A program made the translations under genes and the position numbers. From assembly GCF_042433515.1 (NCBI RefSeq), contig NZ_JBHLVH010000005.1, forward strand, positions 1-54,850: a stretch of DNA of 54,850 nucleotides, read 5' to 3'. The notes under the pieces were generated by a model. It ran no database searches, was not told the DNA's origin, and saw only the letters and a program-made list of their open reading frames with translations. Shown here in pieces: positions 33,690 through 41,450 of the stretch. Numbering within the stretch: position 1 is the stretch's first letter; each line of letters opens with the position of its first letter. Source of the stretch: Kytococcus schroeteri. GTDB lineage: Bacteria; Actinomycetota; Actinomycetes; Actinomycetales; Dermatophilaceae.

Positions 33690-35126
33690 TCAGTAGGCGA
33701 ACACGTGCGGTTCGTCGTCGGCGGTCATGCGCTGCGCCTTCCCGGCGTCCGCGTGCTCGGCGCCGGCGGAGGCGTAGCGGAGCATGAGCTTCACCTCGAT
33801 GACGGCCAGCGCGCCGTAGAGCAGGGTGAAGACGACCATCGAGGTGAGCACCTCGGCGACGCCCACGCCGGGGCTCACGCCGTCCTCGGTGTTCATGAGG
33901 CCGAACACCACCCACGGCTGGCGGCCCATCTCGGTGAAGATCCAGCCGAAGCTGTTGCCCAGCAGCGGCCCGAACAGGGCGGCCAGGGCGGCCGGGTACC
34001 ACCAGCGGCTGGTGAGGGAGCGACCGCCACGGGTGCCCCACAGCACGGCGGCCGCGGCGAGCATGCCCAGGGCTCCGGCGCCCATCATGTAGCGGAAGGA
34101 CCAGTAGGTCACCATGATGTTGGGCCGGTAGTCGCGGACCTCCAGCAGCGGGTCGCCGGAGCCGCCATAGACCTTGGCGTACTCCTCCTGCAGCTGGTTG
34201 ATGCCCTCGACCTTGCCGTCGACGTCGCCGGTGGCCAGGAAGCTCAGCACGCAGGGCACGGTGATGGCGAACTTCTCGTGCTCGCCGTCGGGGGTGCCGA
34301 TGGTGAGGATCGAGAAGGAGGCGCAGGAGTCCTCGGTGTCGTAGAGGGCCTCGGCGGCGGCCATCTTCATGGGCTGCACGTCGGTCATGATCTTGCCCTG
34401 CACGTCGCCGGTGACGACCACGCCGAGCGAGGCGACGAGCATGATCCAGGCGCCCAGGCGGGCGCCCTTGCGGTACATGCCCTCGTCGGCCGGGAACTTC
34501 TTGCGCCACAGGTGCCACACGGCCACGGCGACCACGAGGCCGGCGCCGGTGGCGTAGGCGGCCGTGGCCACGTGGGGGAAGGTCACGAGCTGCACCGGGT
34601 TGGTGAGCACGGCCCAGAAGTCCACGAGCTCGGCGCGCCCGGTCTCCGGGTTGTTGCGGTAGCCCACCGGGTTCTGCATGAACGAGTTGGCGGCCAGGAT
34701 GAAGTAGGCGCTCAGCAGGGTGCCGATGTGCACCAGCCAGATGGCCGCGTTGTGCAGCGCCTCGGGGATGCGTCCCCAGCCGAAGAGCCACAGGCCGAGG
34801 AAGGTCGACTCCAGGAAGAAGGCCAGGAGGGCCTCGATGGCCAGTGGGGCGCCGAAGATGTCGCCGACGAAGCGGGAGTAGTCCGACCAGTTCATGCCGA
34901 ACTGGAACTCCTGCACGATGCCGGTGACCAGGCCGAGCGCGAAGTTGATGGTGAAGAGCTTGCCGAAGAACTTGCTGAGGCGGAGCCAGTCCTCGTGGCG
35001 CGTGCGGATCCAGAGGGTCTGCATGAGCGCGACGACGAAGCTCAGGCCGATGGTGATGGGGACGAAGAAGAAGTGGTAGACGGTGGTGATACCGAACTGC
35101 CACCGGGCGAGTTCGAGTGCATCCAT
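33690..35126 (-). CDS. cydA: Cytochrome bd oxidase subunit I
   Basis: A 478-residue membrane protein, LELARWQFGITTVYHFFFVPITIG, with His18 as a conserved heme ligand. It has the quinol-binding loop region and the GWIFTEMGRQPWVVFG motif. It oxidises menaquinol and reduces oxygen using hemes b558, b595 and d. The length matches actinobacterial CydA with the short Q-loop. The ATG is at 35126. The promoter region contains CTACG/CGTAG half-sites at 35206-35234. It is the first gene of cydAB-cydDC, likely co-transcribed toward blaI. Confidence 0.96.
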   Translation of the reverse strand: MDALELARWQFGITTVYHFFFVPITIGLSFVVALMQTLWIRTRHEDWLRLSKFFGKLFTINFALGLVTGIVQEFQFGMNWSDYSRFVGDIFGAPLAIEALLAFFLESTFLGLWLFGWGRIPEALHNAAIWLVHIGTLLSAYFILAANSFMQNPVGYRNNPETGRAELVDFWAVLTNPVQLVTFPHVATAAYATGAGLVVAVAVWHLWRKKFPADEGMYRKGARLGAWIMLVASLGVVVTGDVQGKIMTDVQPMKMAAAEALYDTEDSCASFSILTIGTPDGEHEKFAITVPCVLSFLATGDVDGKVEGINQLQEEYAKVYGGSGDPLLEVRDYRPNIMVTYWSFRYMMGAGALGMLAAAAVLWGTRGGRSLTSRWWYPAALAALFGPLLGNSFGWIFTEMGRQPWVVFGLMNTEDGVSPGVGVAEVLTSMVVFTLLYGALAVIEVKLMLRYASAGAEHADAGKAQRMTADDEPHVFAY

Positions 35127-35205
35127 GTCTGCTCCCGCAGAGGTAGTGGGCCCAAGGGGTCGGCCGGTGCGATCGGGATCTCCGAGCGACCTGTTGACGA
35201 TCAAA

Positions 35206-35234
35206 TACTACGCCGCTTCGTAGTTGCGCCGTAG
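35206..35234 (-). promoter_or_regulatory. Putative BlaI-type operator and promoter of cydA
   Basis: Half-sites CTACG (35208-35212), CGTAG (35219-35223) and CGTAG (35230-35234) are spaced exactly 11 bp apart. The first two form a palindrome, TACTACG-N6-CGTAGTT, with one mismatch. On the minus strand the palindrome overlaps TAGTAT (35211-35206), a likely -10 about 80 nt before cydA. Mycobacterial BlaI sites are TACTACA/TGTAGTA-like (established), so resemblance is good but binding is inference. Confidence 0.5.
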
Positions 35235-35329
35235 CACAGGCCCACCTCACCACATCGCAGCGGGGTGGGTGCACCCTCTGCACCCACCCCCCTCGGCACC
35301 CTGGCCCCTCGGGTCCCGCGCGCCCCGTC

Positions 35330-36697
35330 TCAGCCGTTGCGCTGGTCCACGATGCGCCGCGCCTTGCCCACCGACCGCTCGATGGTGCCCACGCCGCCCA
35401 CCACCACGCGGGCCGTGGTGCCGATGCGGTTCTTCACCTCGTGCTGCACCACGCCCGCCAGGTGGTCGTACAGGTGCTCCGCCACGTCGGGCTGCGCCTC
35501 GATGGTGACCGTCAGCTCGTCCATGCGCCCCGGACGGGTGAGGATGCACTGGAAGTGCGGCGTCAGCCCCTCGATGCCGAGCACGATCTCCTCGATCTGC
35601 GTGGGGTACACGTTCACGCCGCGCACGATCATCAGGTCGTCGGTGCGGCCGGTGACCTTCTCCATGCGGCGCATGCCCGGGCGGGCCGTGCCCGGCAGCA
35701 GCTTGGTGAGGTCGCGCGTGCGGTAGCGCAGCACCGGCATCGCCTGCTTGGAGAGCGAGGTGAACACCAGCTCACCCACCTGCCCCTCGGCCACCGGCTC
35801 GCCGGTGAGGGGGTTGACCACCTCGGGGTAGAAGTGGTCCTCCCAGATGTGCAGGCCGTCCTTGGTCTCCACGCACTCCTGGGCCACGCCCGGCCCCATC
35901 ACCTCGGAGAGGCCGAAGATGTCCGTGGCGTGCATGCCGGCGCGCTCCTGGATCTCCTGGCGCATCGCCTCGGTCCACGGCTCGGCGCCGAAGACGCCGA
36001 TCTCCAGAGAGGTCTCGCGCGGGTCGATGCGCATGAGCTCCATCTGGTCGAGCATGGCCAGGAAGTAGCTGGGCGTCACCGTGATGGCGCGGGGCCTGAA
36101 GTCCTGGATGAGCTGGATCTGCTTCTCGGTCTGCCCGCCGGACATGGGCACCACGGTGCACCCGAGCTTCTCCGCGCCGTAGTGGGCGCCCAGGCCGCCG
36201 GTGAACAGGCCGTAGCCGTAGCTGTTCTGCAGCATGTCACCGGGGCGCACGCCGGCGGCGCGCAGCGAGCGGGCCACCACCTGGCCCCAGGTGTCCAGGT
36301 CCTCGCGGGTGTAGCCCACCACGGTGGGGCGGCCGGTGGTGCCCGACGAGGCGTGCACGCGCACCACCTGCTCGCGGGGCACGGCGAACATGCCGAAGGG
36401 GTAGTTCTCGCGCAGGTCGGCCTTGGCCGTGAACGGCAGCCTGGCGAGGTCCGAGAGCTCGCGGAGGTCGTCCGGGGTGGCGCCGACGGAGTCCAGGGCC
36501 CGGCGGTAGTGCGGCACGTTCTCGTAGGCGTGCCGCACCGACCACTGCAGGCGCTCCAGCTGGTGGGCGCGCATCCGGTCCACCGACCAGGTCTCGGCCT
36601 CGTCGTAGAGGTCGGGCCGCTCGTCGACCCGGGGGAGGCCGGTGGGCTGGGCGGCGGTCGAGGAGGGCGAGGGCGGATTCGGGGGCGTGGTGCTCAT
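35330..36697 (-). CDS. paaK: Phenylacetate--CoA ligase
   Basis: A 455-residue AMP-forming ligase. The PaaK hallmarks are present: VRVHASSGTTGRPTVVGYT, QNSYGYGLFTGGLGAHYG and RGVNVYPTQIEEI. It activates phenylacetate to phenylacetyl-CoA, the first step of aerobic phenylacetate breakdown. An N-terminal Pro/Ser/Thr-rich extension (~20 residues) precedes conserved sequence. It lies on the same strand as the paaI- and paaH-like genes, but a decayed efeO/efeB remnant separates them. The ring epoxidase genes paaABCDE are not in the window. Confidence 0.93.
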   Translation of the reverse strand: MSTTPPNPPSPSSTAAQPTGLPRVDERPDLYDEAETWSVDRMRAHQLERLQWSVRHAYENVPHYRRALDSVGATPDDLRELSDLARLPFTAKADLRENYPFGMFAVPREQVVRVHASSGTTGRPTVVGYTREDLDTWGQVVARSLRAAGVRPGDMLQNSYGYGLFTGGLGAHYGAEKLGCTVVPMSGGQTEKQIQLIQDFRPRAITVTPSYFLAMLDQMELMRIDPRETSLEIGVFGAEPWTEAMRQEIQERAGMHATDIFGLSEVMGPGVAQECVETKDGLHIWEDHFYPEVVNPLTGEPVAEGQVGELVFTSLSKQAMPVLRYRTRDLTKLLPGTARPGMRRMEKVTGRTDDLMIVRGVNVYPTQIEEIVLGIEGLTPHFQCILTRPGRMDELTVTIEAQPDVAEHLYDHLAGVVQHEVKNRIGTTARVVVGGVGTIERSVGKARRIVDQRNG

Positions 36698-36716
36698 CGC
36701 CTCAGTGTGCCCCCGG

Positions 36717-36953
36717 TCACATGCGCGGGCCGATGGGGGTGCGCTCGTCGCGCCCGGTGGCGGCGAAGTCCGGCTCGGTGAACTCCTCGCCGCCCGACAT
36801 CGGCGCCCCGGCCTCGCGCGTGCGGCCCACGATGGTCTCCTGCTCGCGCAGCGGGGCACGGTCCCAGGTCTCGATGACCATCGCGATGCTGCGCGCCACT
36901 AGGCAGGAGCCGCCGGCCATCCACGCGGCGCGCGGGTCGTCCTCGGGCGTCAC
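36717..36953 (-). pseudogene. efeB: efeB remnant (DyP-type peroxidase fragment)
   Basis: A 78-residue piece that matches an internal part of EfeB, the heme-dependent deferrochelatase/peroxidase: DDPRAAWMAGGSCLVARSIAMVIETWDRAPLREQETIVGRT followed by TGAP-like and EPDFAA segments. Full EfeB is about 400 residues; here the ~200-residue N-terminus and the heme-ligating C-terminal half are missing. A GTG overlaps the efeO stop (GTGA), so it might still be translated. It is certainly not a working peroxidase. Confidence 0.8.
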
Positions 36954-37540
36954 TTGAGCACCGCCGGCGTCATCTGCGAGAGGGGCTCGCTCAGGGCGTT
37001 CACGGCATCGGACAACTTCTTGACGTCGGCCTCGGAGAGGTCGGTGTACGAGGCGAAGCCGTCCTTGCCCTGGCGGTGCTCGTCGAGCAGGGCCTGCAGG
37101 GCGTCGAAGCGCTTGGCGATGGTGCCCGAGAGCTCCGGGTCCTTCTTCTCCAGCAGCGGCTTGAGGTTCTCGTAGGCCACCTTCGCGCCGTCCACGTTGG
37201 CCTGGAAGTCGTACAGGTCGGTGTGGCTCCAGATCTCCTCCTCGCCGGTCACCTTGCCGGTGGCCACCTCGTCGAGCAGGCCCTTGGCGCCGTTGGAGAT
37301 CTGGTCGGCGGTGAAGTCCATCGTCCGGGTGCGGTCGTGGAGGGTCTCGGTGTCCTTGACCAGCTTGTCGGCGATCTTCGCGCGCTCGGCGTCGGTGAGG
37401 GGCTCGTACTTCGTGCCGCCGTTGGCCTTGGCATCCGGGGCCCACAGGTCCTTCTCGGCCACGTGCCAGCCGGTCCAGGCGGTGCCCTCCTCGACGTCGG
37501 CCTCGCGGGCGTCCGTCTTCCCGTGGTCTCCGCACCGCCC
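36950..37540 (-). pseudogene. efeO: efeO remnant, 5'-truncated (EfeUOB iron-uptake periplasmic protein)
   Basis: The reading frame matches the C-terminal ~190 residues of EfeO/EfeM: GTAWTGWHVAEKDLWAPDAKANGG, ISNGAKGLLDEVATGKVTGEEE, LYDFQANVDGAKVAYENLKPLLEKKDPEL and DAVNALSEPLSQMT. The cupredoxin or N-terminal imelysin part and the signal peptide are absent; homology fades upstream of about 37515. No start codon fits the truncated frame except an internal GTG at 37462. A direct repeat CGCGGGCGTCCGTC occurs near 37505 and 37550 and may mark a deletion junction. efeU is not present. Confidence 0.85.
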
Positions 37541-37591
37541 GCGGGCGTCCGTCGGCCCGGCCGGTGTTCCTCGCCGACCGGGCCGTTCATC

Positions 37592-38137
37592 TCACCGCCC
37601 CGGCAGTGCCCGGCTCCGTCCGGTGAACACCGCCACGACCGGCCACTCCTCGAGGTCCGTGGGCACGCCACCGGTGCCGTCCTCACTCTCCGCCCCTGCC
37701 CCTTCGCCCCCACCGGCCTGCGTCAGCGGGTGTCCCTCGGGAGCCTTGCGGACCACGACGTCGGTCATGCCGCTGCGACCCCATGTGAACCGCTCGGTCC
37801 CCACGCCCACGAGCACGTCCCCGAGCCGCGTGGGCGCCAGGAAGTCGATGTCGCAGTGGGCCGCCACCGTGGTGGTCCCGCTGCTGTTGCAGGTCAGCGC
37901 GAAGATGCTGTCGCAGAACACGAACACCATGCCTCCGTGCGTCGTGCCGTGGCCGTTCACCATCGACTCGGTGATCGTCATCCGGGCCACACTGCGGCCC
38001 AGGCCGTCCACGCGGTCGACCTCGAGCACGTCGATGCCCATGTGCCGCGACGCCCCGTCGGTCTCCCACATGCGGCGCACGTGGGCGAGGTCGGTGCCGT
38101 CGGTGGCGGTGTCGCGCAGTCCGTCGTGCCAGGTCAT
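37592..38137 (-). CDS. paaI: PaaI-like hotdog-fold thioesterase
   Basis: A 181-residue hotdog thioesterase. Core motif: MVNGHGTTHGGMVFVFCDSIFALTCNSSG, with HGG and the catalytic Asp. Homologues hydrolyse phenylacetyl-CoA pathway by-products to rescue trapped CoA. The C-terminus is extended by about 35 residues containing a Gly/Glu-rich insertion between the last strands. Its ATG overlaps the stop of the paaH-like gene (ATGA), so the two are coupled, which supports a phenylacetate role. Confidence 0.85.
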   Translation of the reverse strand: MTWHDGLRDTATDGTDLAHVRRMWETDGASRHMGIDVLEVDRVDGLGRSVARMTITESMVNGHGTTHGGMVFVFCDSIFALTCNSSGTTTVAAHCDIDFLAPTRLGDVLVGVGTERFTWGRSGMTDVVVRKAPEGHPLTQAGGGEGAGAESEDGTGGVPTDLEEWPVVAVFTGRSRALPGR

Positions 38138-39420
38138 GCGTCGTCTCCCCTCGCGTTCTGCTTCTGCGTGTGCGCCTCGCCGTCCTCGACCGCGCCCTCG
38201 ACGAGCGCCACGAGGGCCTCGCTCGGCCGGTAGCGCCCACCCGGGTACGCGGCGTCCATGACGCGCAGGTTCTCCAGCACGGTGGCTGCACCCAGCTCGT
38301 CGAGCCACTCGAACGGCCCCTTGGGGTAGTTCGTGCCCAGCCTCATGGCGGTGTCCACGTCCTCGCGGGTGGCCTCACCACGGTGGACCAGGTCGACGGC
38401 CTCGTTCACCAGCATCGAGAGCGTGCGGGCCACGACGTTCGACTCCACCGGTCCGGTGGCCAGCGCGCGGGCCGCGAACTCGTCGCCCTCGGCGTCCTGG
38501 GGTGCGCCGTCCTCGCCGTAGGCGTAGACGCCGCGGCCGGACTTGCGGCCGAGCGTGCCGGCGTCCACGAGGTCCTTCTGGTAGGCGGTCGGCTCGTAAC
38601 GCGGGTCGCGGTCGGTCTGCTCCCAGACGCTCTCTCCGACCGCGTAGTTCACGTCCTGCCCGATGAGGTCGGTCAGTCGGAAGGGCCCCATCGCGAACCC
38701 GGCGTACCGCGTGAGGGCCAGGTCCAGGTCGGCCGGGCTGGCCGAGCCGCGCTGCGCCATCCGCTGGGCCTCGCCGTAGAACGGCCGGGCCACCCGGTTG
38801 ACGATGAACCCGGGTGTGGACGTGCACCGCACGGGCGTCTTGCCCCACGACCGCACCAGCGCGGTGGCGCGGTCCAGTGCCTGGGGGGAGGAGTTCCCGC
38901 CGCGCACCACCTCCACGAGCTTCATGAGCGGCGGCGGGTTGAAGAAGTGCAGGCCGATCACGCGGCCCGGCTCGTCCACACCCTCGGCGATGGCGGCGAT
39001 GTCCAGGCTGGAGGTGTTGCTCGCCAGCAGGGTCTCGGCGGGCTGGTGGGAACCGAGCGTGCGGAAGATGTCCTGCTTCACGTCGAGGCGCTCCACGGCG
39101 GCCTCGATCACCAGGCCCATCGGTGGCAGGGCGGTCAGATCCCCGTCCGCGGCGGGGCCCACCACGAAGTGGCCGATGGCCTCCTCAGCAGCGTCCGCGG
39201 TGATCTTGCCCTTGCCTGCGAGCTTGCGGAGGGTGGACGTCAACCGCTCCACGGCCTCGGCGGCGGCGCCGGGGCGCACGTCCACCAAGTGCACGTCGTG
39301 TCCGGCCTGGGCGGCCACTTGGGCGATGCCGGCCCCCATCGACCCGGCGCCGACGACGGCGACGGGCGGCAGCGCGTCGGGGGTGCTGGGCGTGCCGGAG
39401 GGCTGGGGGGTCTGGGTCAT
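38134..39420 (-). CDS. paaH: 3-hydroxyacyl-CoA dehydrogenase (PaaH-like)
   Basis: A 428-residue enzyme. The NAD-binding fold is VAVVGAGSMGAGIAQVAAQAGHDVHLVD, the catalytic region is LHFFNPPPLMKLVEVV, and two C-terminal 3HCDH domains follow (FIVNRVARPFYGEAQRM and the second ending WLDELGAATVLENL). The doubled C-terminal domain is typical of PaaH and PaaC, which oxidise 3-hydroxyadipyl-CoA. It is encoded upstream of the thioesterase with an ATGA overlap, and divergent from paaN. Upstream of the ATG at 39420 the frame stays open through a His/Asp-rich repeat, so a GTG near 39544 could add ~40 residues. Confidence 0.9.
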   Translation of the reverse strand: MTQTPQPSGTPSTPDALPPVAVVGAGSMGAGIAQVAAQAGHDVHLVDVRPGAAAEAVERLTSTLRKLAGKGKITADAAEEAIGHFVVGPAADGDLTALPPMGLVIEAAVERLDVKQDIFRTLGSHQPAETLLASNTSSLDIAAIAEGVDEPGRVIGLHFFNPPPLMKLVEVVRGGNSSPQALDRATALVRSWGKTPVRCTSTPGFIVNRVARPFYGEAQRMAQRGSASPADLDLALTRYAGFAMGPFRLTDLIGQDVNYAVGESVWEQTDRDPRYEPTAYQKDLVDAGTLGRKSGRGVYAYGEDGAPQDAEGDEFAARALATGPVESNVVARTLSMLVNEAVDLVHRGEATREDVDTAMRLGTNYPKGPFEWLDELGAATVLENLRVMDAAYPGGRYRPSEALVALVEGAVEDGEAHTQKQNARGDDA

Positions 39421-39427
39421 GTCCGCC

Positions 39428-39480
39428 TCGTGGTCGTGGTCGTGGTCGTGGGTGTGGTCGTGGACGTCCTGCTCGTGGTC
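39428..39480. repeat. CGTGGT-type simple repeat in the paaH-paaN divergent region
   Basis: A hexanucleotide repeat close to CGTGGT occurs about eight times with interruptions. On the minus strand it encodes His-Asp pairs (HDHDHDH) in frame with the paaH-like gene. It sits between two divergent promoters and may vary in length. Confidence 0.6.
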
Positions 39481-39549
39481 TGCGTGGCGGCCGGGGTGGT
39501 GTCTGTCGTGCAGCGGCTGACACCGGTCACCGGACGTGTGCCACGTCAC

Positions 39550-39555
39550 TACGCT
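39550..39555 (+). promoter_or_regulatory. Probable -10 element, leaderless start of paaN
   Basis: TACGCT lies 6 nt before the ATG at 39562; no Shine-Dalgarno is present. Confidence 0.5.
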
Positions 39556-39561
39556 ACGGGT

Positions 39562-41304
39562 ATGACTGAGACGACCGTGCAGCCCTCCTCCACCACCCCG
39601 CCCCAGGTCCCGGCCGCGGCGCAGGCGCTCGTGGAGAAGCACCGCGAGGCCCTGTCCGAGGCCACGGCCGCCCTGGAGGCCCGTTCCTTCCACAGCCGTT
39701 ACCCCGAGTCGCCCTCCCCGAAGGTCCACGGCGAGGACGCCGCCCCCACGGGCCTCAAGGCCCACCAGGAGACGCTCGGCACGACGTTCGAGTCGCTGTC
39801 GTCGCAGCCGACCACCGGTGCGTGGGTGGGTGCGGAGAGGTCCCCGTACGGCCCGGAGCTGGGCGTCACCTACCCGCAGCTCGACGTGGCCGCCGCCATG
39901 CAGGCCGCCACGGCTGCGCAGAAGGCCTGGCGCGATGCCGGCGCCGAGGCCCGCGCCGCTGTCTGTGTCGAGGTGATCGACCGCATCGCCGCCCGCCCGT
40001 TCGAGATGGCCCACGCGGTCATGCACACCTCGGGCCAGCCGTTCGTCATGGCCTTCCAGGCCGGAGGCCCGCACGCACTGGACCGCGCCCTGGAGGCCGT
40101 GACGGTCGCCCTGGCCGAGCAGCGCAAGGTGCCCGAGTCGGTGGTCTGGGAGAAGCCTGCCAAGGGCGAGCCGATCCGCATGCAGAAGGACTACCGCGTC
40201 ATCGGTCGCGGGGTGGGCCTGGTCATCGGCTGCAACACCTTCCCCACCTGGAACGCCTACCCGGGCATCTTCGCCTCGCTGGCCACCGGCAACGCCGTGG
40301 TCGTGAAGCCGCACCCGATGGCGATCCTGCCGCTGGCCATCACCGTGGAGGTGGCCCGTGAGGTGCTGGCCGAGGCCGGCTTCGACCCGGCCCTGGTGCA
40401 GCTCGCCCCGGAGGAGCAGGGCGGCACCCTCGCCAAGGACCTGGCCCTGGACCCGGCCGTCAGGATCATCGACTACACCGGCGGCCCGGGCTTCGGTCAC
40501 TGGCTCGAGACCGAGGCCGCGTCGGCGGGCAAGCTCGTCTACACCGAGAAGGCCGGCATCAACACGGTCGTCGTGGACTCGTTCTCCGACCTGCGCGCAG
40601 CCACCGGCAACCTGGCCTTCTCGTTCTCGCTGTACTCCGGCCAGATGTGCACCGCGCCGCAGAACGTGTACGCCAAGGCCACCGGCATCGCGACCCCGGA
40701 CGGCGAGCTGACCGCCGAGGAGTTCGCCACCTCCCTGGGCAAGGCCATCACGGCCTTCAACAAGGAGGACGCCAAGGCCGTCGAGATCCTCGGCGCCACG
40801 GTCAACGACGACGTCCGTGCCCGCGCCAACGACTTCGCCGGCCTGGCCGATCGCCTCGGCGGCGAGGTCGTCCTGGCCCCGCGAGAGGTCGAGCACCCCA
40901 CCTTCCCCGACGCGGTCGTGCGCACGCCGGGCATCATCCTGCTCGACGCCGACAAGCAGGACGCCTACACGCAGGAGTGCTTCGGGCCGGTGGTCTTCGT
41001 CATCCGCACCGAGTCCACCGAGCAGTCCCTGCAGATCGCGCGCGACACCATCCAGGAGCACGGCGCCATGACCATGGCCGTGTACTCCACGGACGAGGGC
41101 GTTCTGGCCGACTCCCGCGAGGCCGCTGCGGATGCCGGCGTGGCCCTGAGCGAGAACCTCATGGGCCAGATCTTCGTGAACCAGACGGCCGCGTTCAGCG
41201 ACTTCCACGGCACGGGGGCCAACCCGGCCGCGAACGCCGCCTACGCGGACGCCGCGTTCGTGAGCAACCGTTTCCGTGTGGTGACCACGCGCCGCCACGT
41301 CTGA
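39562..41304 (+). CDS. paaN: Phenylacetic acid degradation protein PaaN (aldehyde dehydrogenase family)
   Basis: A 580-residue aldehyde-dehydrogenase-fold protein. The NAD-binding Rossmann region is VGLVIGCNTFPTWNAYPGIFASLATGNAVVVKPHPMAILP, the catalytic Cys lies in SLYSGQMCTAPQNVY, and the general-base Glu region is TEKAGINTVVV. It resembles the PaaN2 type, which oxidises the ring-opened aldehyde of the phenylacetate pathway when PaaZ is absent. It is longer than common ALDHs (~500), as is usual for PaaN. It is divergent from paaH/paaI. The start is set by the -10 hexamer 6 nt upstream. Confidence 0.92.
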   Translation: MTETTVQPSSTTPPQVPAAAQALVEKHREALSEATAALEARSFHSRYPESPSPKVHGEDAAPTGLKAHQETLGTTFESLSSQPTTGAWVGAERSPYGPELGVTYPQLDVAAAMQAATAAQKAWRDAGAEARAAVCVEVIDRIAARPFEMAHAVMHTSGQPFVMAFQAGGPHALDRALEAVTVALAEQRKVPESVVWEKPAKGEPIRMQKDYRVIGRGVGLVIGCNTFPTWNAYPGIFASLATGNAVVVKPHPMAILPLAITVEVAREVLAEAGFDPALVQLAPEEQGGTLAKDLALDPAVRIIDYTGGPGFGHWLETEAASAGKLVYTEKAGINTVVVDSFSDLRAATGNLAFSFSLYSGQMCTAPQNVYAKATGIATPDGELTAEEFATSLGKAITAFNKEDAKAVEILGATVNDDVRARANDFAGLADRLGGEVVLAPREVEHPTFPDAVVRTPGIILLDADKQDAYTQECFGPVVFVIRTESTEQSLQIARDTIQEHGAMTMAVYSTDEGVLADSREAAADAGVALSENLMGQIFVNQTAAFSDFHGTGANPAANAAYADAAFVSNRFRVVTTRRHV

Positions 41305-41450
41305 CGCGGCACCCGCGTGCGCCGGGCGGTGATCCCGCCCCATGGCGTCCCGGAGATCCTCGCGTCCGCCTCGGCCCGTCCCCGGCACCTTCCGGTGGCG
41401 GGCCGTGGTGGTGCTCGGCGCCTGGGCGCACCGCTCCCTCAGCCGTCGGC

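Noticed and set aside
39428..39480. A CRISPR array or minisatellite
   Set aside because: The units are about 6 bp with no spacers; it is a simple sequence repeat.
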